Assembly: GCA_022783515.1 (NCBI GenBank)
Contig: JALEWR010000117.1
Span: 1-38,692, forward strand
Reading direction: 5' to 3'
DNA: 38,692 nucleotides
Source of the DNA: Prevotella sp.
GTDB taxonomy: Bacteria > Bacteroidota > Bacteroidia > Bacteroidales > Bacteroidaceae
The notes beneath the pieces are model-generated. The model worked only from the letters and a program-made list of their open reading frames with translations, was not told the origin of the DNA and ran no database searches. The position numbers and the translations under genes are program-made. Shown piece after piece: positions 37,018-38,692 of this stretch. Position 1 is the first letter of the stretch; each line of letters begins with the position of its first letter.

Positions 37018-37118
37018 TTCTTCTAAAAGTGCGTTTAACCGCCATGGCATAACCCAAGCAAGCTTGGTTCTGCTCATTTGGCTTCATTTAAACGTTCTTT
37101 TTTCTTTCTTCTAAAAGT
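37018..37118. repeat. 13-bp direct repeat TTCTTCTAAAAGT bracketing the second copy of the interspersed element
   Basis: TTCTTCTAAAAGT at 37018-37030 and 37106-37118, enclosing CGTTTAA...TTAAACG and AACCCAAGCAAGCTTGGTTCTGCTCATTTGGCTT. Confidence 0.7.
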
Positions 37119-37245
37119 TAATTCAGTGAGAGGTCGAAAGGGAAGAGCAGACAAGTGAACAAATGGGCAAGTAGGATGGTTCCTGTATATTTGGCGTTAT
37201 CTTCCCTTCTTTTCCGGCATCCTTCCGTTATTTCCTTTTCTCCCT

Positions 37246-38692
37246 TTACTTTGTCGTTCCGTTCTCGTTGAGCAGATGATGCTTGAAGTAATTGCGAATT
37301 TTATTCTCGTAATAACTTCCATGGAGGTTGTGGTCCATGCCGGGGAAGACAAACATGTCGAAAGGCTTGTCTGCCTTGATGAGAGCGTCTGCCATTCTCA
37401 ATGTGGAGGCATAAGGCACATTGTCGTCCACGTCGCCCGCCATCAGGAGCAACTTTCCCTTCAGGTTCTTTGCCAATTCCATGTTGGTGGGGATTTTTCC
37501 TGAGCCGTGATAAGTATTTGCCCACCAATCTATATATATGTTATTGTCGTGATTGCCCGATGAGGCCACCCCCACTTTGTAGAAGTCGGGATAGGTCAGC
37601 ATCGCTGCCACGGTTTGGAAACCACCGCCCGAATGTCCATAGATGCCCACTCTCTCCAGGTCGATGAAAGAATGTTGGGCTGCCAAGGTCTCGATGGTGT
37701 GTTTGTCGTCTGCCAGCGGATAATCTCTCAGATGGCCGTATCCGTAGGTGTAGAACTGCTTATCGCGGAAAGGCGAGCTGCCTCTCGACTGGATGTTAAT
37801 CACCACAAACCCCAAGTCGGCCAAGCTCTGATTGCCATTTTCGTCGATGGTGAAGGCACGAGGTATCTGGTCGGATTGTGGGCCGGGGTAGACATTGGAG
37901 ATAAGAGGATACTTTTTGGTTTTGTCCATGTTGGCAGGCAGATACATGATACCATAGAGGTCGGTCTGCTCGTCGGCAGCTTTCACCTTCACCAATTGTG
38001 GTTTCAGCCATCCCGCAGCTTTCAATGCATCTTCGTCCACACGTTTAATCTCTTTGGGGCGGTTAGGCTTTTCCAGGTTGATAAGCGAGTAGACAGGTGC
38101 CATATCCATTCTGGAACATTTGGAGATGGCATATTTTCTGTCGTAAGAAAAGGCGAGTTGGTGTTCGCCATTGTCCAAGGTGAGGCATTGTTGGTTCTTT
38201 CCGTTGAGTTGCACCTTATAATAATAGGTGTAGTTGGGGTCAACATTCTTCTCGCCACCATAGCCTGCAAAGACCATCTGTTGTGTCAGCGAGTCGACAA
38301 AGAGAATGTTGCCCGCCACCAAGGTTTTGCCCTGTGTGACGCGGTTGAGCAACTTTCCATGGGTGTCGTAGAGGTAATAGTGGCCGTGTCCGCTGCGATC
38401 CGACCACCAGAGAATATTGCGATCGCCGTTTACCAAGCGATAGTTAAAGACATTGACGTTGAAGTGGGGTTTTGCCACTTCTGTGATAAGTATTCTCATC
38501 TTGCCCGTCTCGATGTCTATATGACATAGCTCCAAGGTGTCGGCCCCTCGTGTACTACGGGTGAGATATAAATCTTTTTCGTTGCGAATATAGTCGAATG
38601 AAACTTTCTGCCCCTGCCATTTGTCAATGTCTATTTGTTTAAACTCGTCGGTATCGGCATTATACCAGAAAATTTTTGAATGTCGTACGCCT
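37246..38692 (-). CDS. S9 family peptidase (DPP-IV/prolyl-oligopeptidase-like), N-terminus truncated at right edge
   Basis: Nucleophile GIYGHSGGGFQTVAAM, Asp in LLMAGDVDDNVP, His in FPGMDHNLHG; open frame continues upstream to the window edge (GVRHSKIFWYNADTDEFKQIDIDKWQGQKVSFDYIRNEKDLYLTRSTRGADTLEL...). Confidence 0.93.
   Translation of the reverse strand, partial: GVRHSKIFWYNADTDEFKQIDIDKWQGQKVSFDYIRNEKDLYLTRSTRGADTLELCHIDIETGKMRILITEVAKPHFNVNVFNYRLVNGDRNILWWSDRSGHGHYYLYDTHGKLLNRVTQGKTLVAGNILFVDSLTQQMVFAGYGGEKNVDPNYTYYYKVQLNGKNQQCLTLDNGEHQLAFSYDRKYAISKCSRMDMAPVYSLINLEKPNRPKEIKRVDEDALKAAGWLKPQLVKVKAADEQTDLYGIMYLPANMDKTKKYPLISNVYPGPQSDQIPRAFTIDENGNQSLADLGFVVINIQSRGSSPFRDKQFYTYGYGHLRDYPLADDKHTIETLAAQHSFIDLERVGIYGHSGGGFQTVAAMLTYPDFYKVGVASSGNHDNNIYIDWWANTYHGSGKIPTNMELAKNLKGKLLLMAGDVDDNVPYASTLRMADALIKADKPFDMFVFPGMDHNLHGSYYENKIRNYFKHHLLNENGTTK

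Noticed and set aside
37615-38529. Plus-strand ORF of 304 aa antisense to the S9 peptidase
   Set aside because: Shadow ORF over the catalytic region of a well-supported S9 peptidase; no recognisable motifs.

Overview
Bacteroidota (Prevotella-like) chromosomal window; all real genes except upp read on the minus strand. It contains three SusC/SusD (RagA/RagB-like) outer-membrane uptake loci, each beside a different peptidase family. Locus 1 (502-11744): SusC, SusD, DUF4843-like lipoprotein, PKD-like lipoprotein, BspA-type LRR protein, small secreted protein, C10 (SpeB/interpain-like) cysteine protease. Locus 2 (17914-24879): a paralogous SusC-SusD-DUF4843-PKD cassette, followed by two tandem metzincin-type zinc proteases (12071-17358). 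Locus 3 (30699-36992): SusC, SusD, a 73-aa lipoprotein and a Calx-beta/DUF4843-like lipoprotein, downstream of an S9 (DPP-IV/prolyl-oligopeptidase-like) peptidase that runs off the right edge. Housekeeping genes pckA and upp lie between loci 2 and 3. A GH2 beta-galactosidase N-terminus runs off the left edge. The main hypothesis is that this is a peptide/protein-utilisation island. The intergenic regions also hold unexplained structure: 22-bp-period degenerate repeats at two operon junctions, an interspersed element upstream of two SusC genes, a symmetric four-copy motif array downstream of pckA, a 15-bp tandem repeat at the GH2 promoter, and several long stem-loops. No tRNA, rRNA, CRISPR array, transposase or integrase was recognised. 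All calls are from reading the sequence; no searches were run.
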